Of a stretch of DNA of 6,416 nt, positions 6,049-6,416 are shown piece by piece. The notes under the pieces were generated by a model. That model did not search any database and had not been told where the DNA came from. It saw only the letters and a program-made list of their open reading frames with translations. This DNA is from Verrucomicrobiales bacterium. Lineage in GTDB: Bacteria > Verrucomicrobiota > Verrucomicrobiia > Limisphaerales > SXQI01. Positions within the stretch are counted from its first letter, which is position 1; every line of letters begins with the position of its first letter. Location of the stretch: the NCBI GenBank assembly GCA_005793025.1, contig SXQI01000085.1, positions 1-6,416 of the forward strand, in the 5' to 3' direction. The translations under genes and the position numbers were made by a program.

Positions 6049-6066
6049 TTTTTCCTTCTGCTGTTC

Positions 6067-6416
6067 ATGTCGACACTGAATCAACTCACTATTTCTGGTC
6101 TCTCAAACCTGTTACTTCGTCGCGAGGTTTCTGCTCGAGAGGCAATGGTCTCCTGTCTCGAACGCGTCCAACAAATCGACGATAAAGTTCATGCGTTTCT
6201 CAGCATCGACAAAGAAGATGCTTTGACACAAGCGGACGTTGCAGACCGGGCTATAGCCAACGGCGGTATGGCGGAGCTCCCCCTGCTCGGCGTCCCGATC
6301 GCAATCAAGGATGTTCTGGCGGTCCGAAATCAACCCCTCGGTTGCGCTTCAAATATCTTGGCGGGTTATCGATCTCCTTTCGATGCCACCGTGATCGAAA
6401 AAATTAAGGCTGCGGG
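6067..6416 (+). CDS. gatA: Asp-tRNA(Asn)/Glu-tRNA(Gln) amidotransferase subunit A, 3' end missing
   Basis: GatA is the amidase subunit, releasing ammonia from glutamine for transfer to the aminoacyl-tRNA. It starts at ATG 6067, 18 bp after gatC, and stays open to the right edge, giving 116 of an expected 480-490 codons. Visible amidase-signature features are LPLLGVPIAIKDV (71-83), which contains the first catalytic residue Lys81 of the Ser-cisSer-Lys triad, then CASNILAGYRSPFDATVIEKIKAAG, the well-conserved stretch leading to the Gly/Ser-rich active site beyond the edge. The usual TTCAS is LGCAS here. No clear Shine-Dalgarno precedes the start; the spacer is pyrimidine-rich. It is probably co-transcribed with gatC; gatB is not in the window. 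Confidence 0.94.
   Translation, partial: MSTLNQLTISGLSNLLLRREVSAREAMVSCLERVQQIDDKVHAFLSIDKEDALTQADVADRAIANGGMAELPLLGVPIAIKDVLAVRNQPLGCASNILAGYRSPFDATVIEKIKAA

Noticed and set aside
6112..6333. Minus-strand 73-codon frame opposite gatA
   Set aside because: gatA on the plus strand is unmistakable here (GVPIAIKDV), so the antisense frame is a shadow.

Overview
The window looks like ordinary chromosomal DNA of a Gram-negative-type bacterium, most likely a member of the Verrucomicrobiota (PVC group). The lineage call is an inference. It rests on the large exported protein with an 'LLPADT...W.DP..K.F' N-terminus, which I associate with verrucomicrobial genomes, on the GatC-GatA arrangement, on roughly half G+C content by eye, and on the scarcity of good Shine-Dalgarno sequences. 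No mobile element, CRISPR array, tRNA or rRNA was seen.

Layout, left to right: (1) the C-terminal three quarters of a Maf-family nucleotide pyrophosphatase on +, cut by the left edge. (2) Convergent to it, a secreted serine hydrolase of the class C beta-lactamase/esterase fold on -. (3) A 171-bp divergent promoter region holding a 14-bp perfect palindrome. (4) A 631-residue exported protein of unknown function on +. (5) A four-gene cluster on -, which in transcription order (right to left) is a secreted cyclophilin, a cytoplasmic cyclophilin paralogue, a 64-residue uncharacterised protein and a Nudix hydrolase. The Nudix gene overlaps the end of the 631-residue gene tail to tail by 32 bp. (6) A 110-bp divergent gap, then gatC and the first 116 codons of gatA on +, cut by the right edge.

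How the genes may work together: Maf and the Nudix enzyme both hydrolyse nucleotide derivatives (housecleaning). The two cyclophilins speed proline isomerisation in two compartments. GatC and GatA belong to the Glu/Asp-tRNA amidotransferase that makes Gln-tRNA and/or Asn-tRNA. Gene spacing in the minus-strand cluster (33, 18 and 1 bp) indicates one operon, with translational coupling between the 64-residue gene and the Nudix gene. I see no defence system, biosynthetic cluster or other clearly new multi-gene system. The least explained items are the 64-residue operon protein, the 631-residue exported protein and the palindrome upstream of it.
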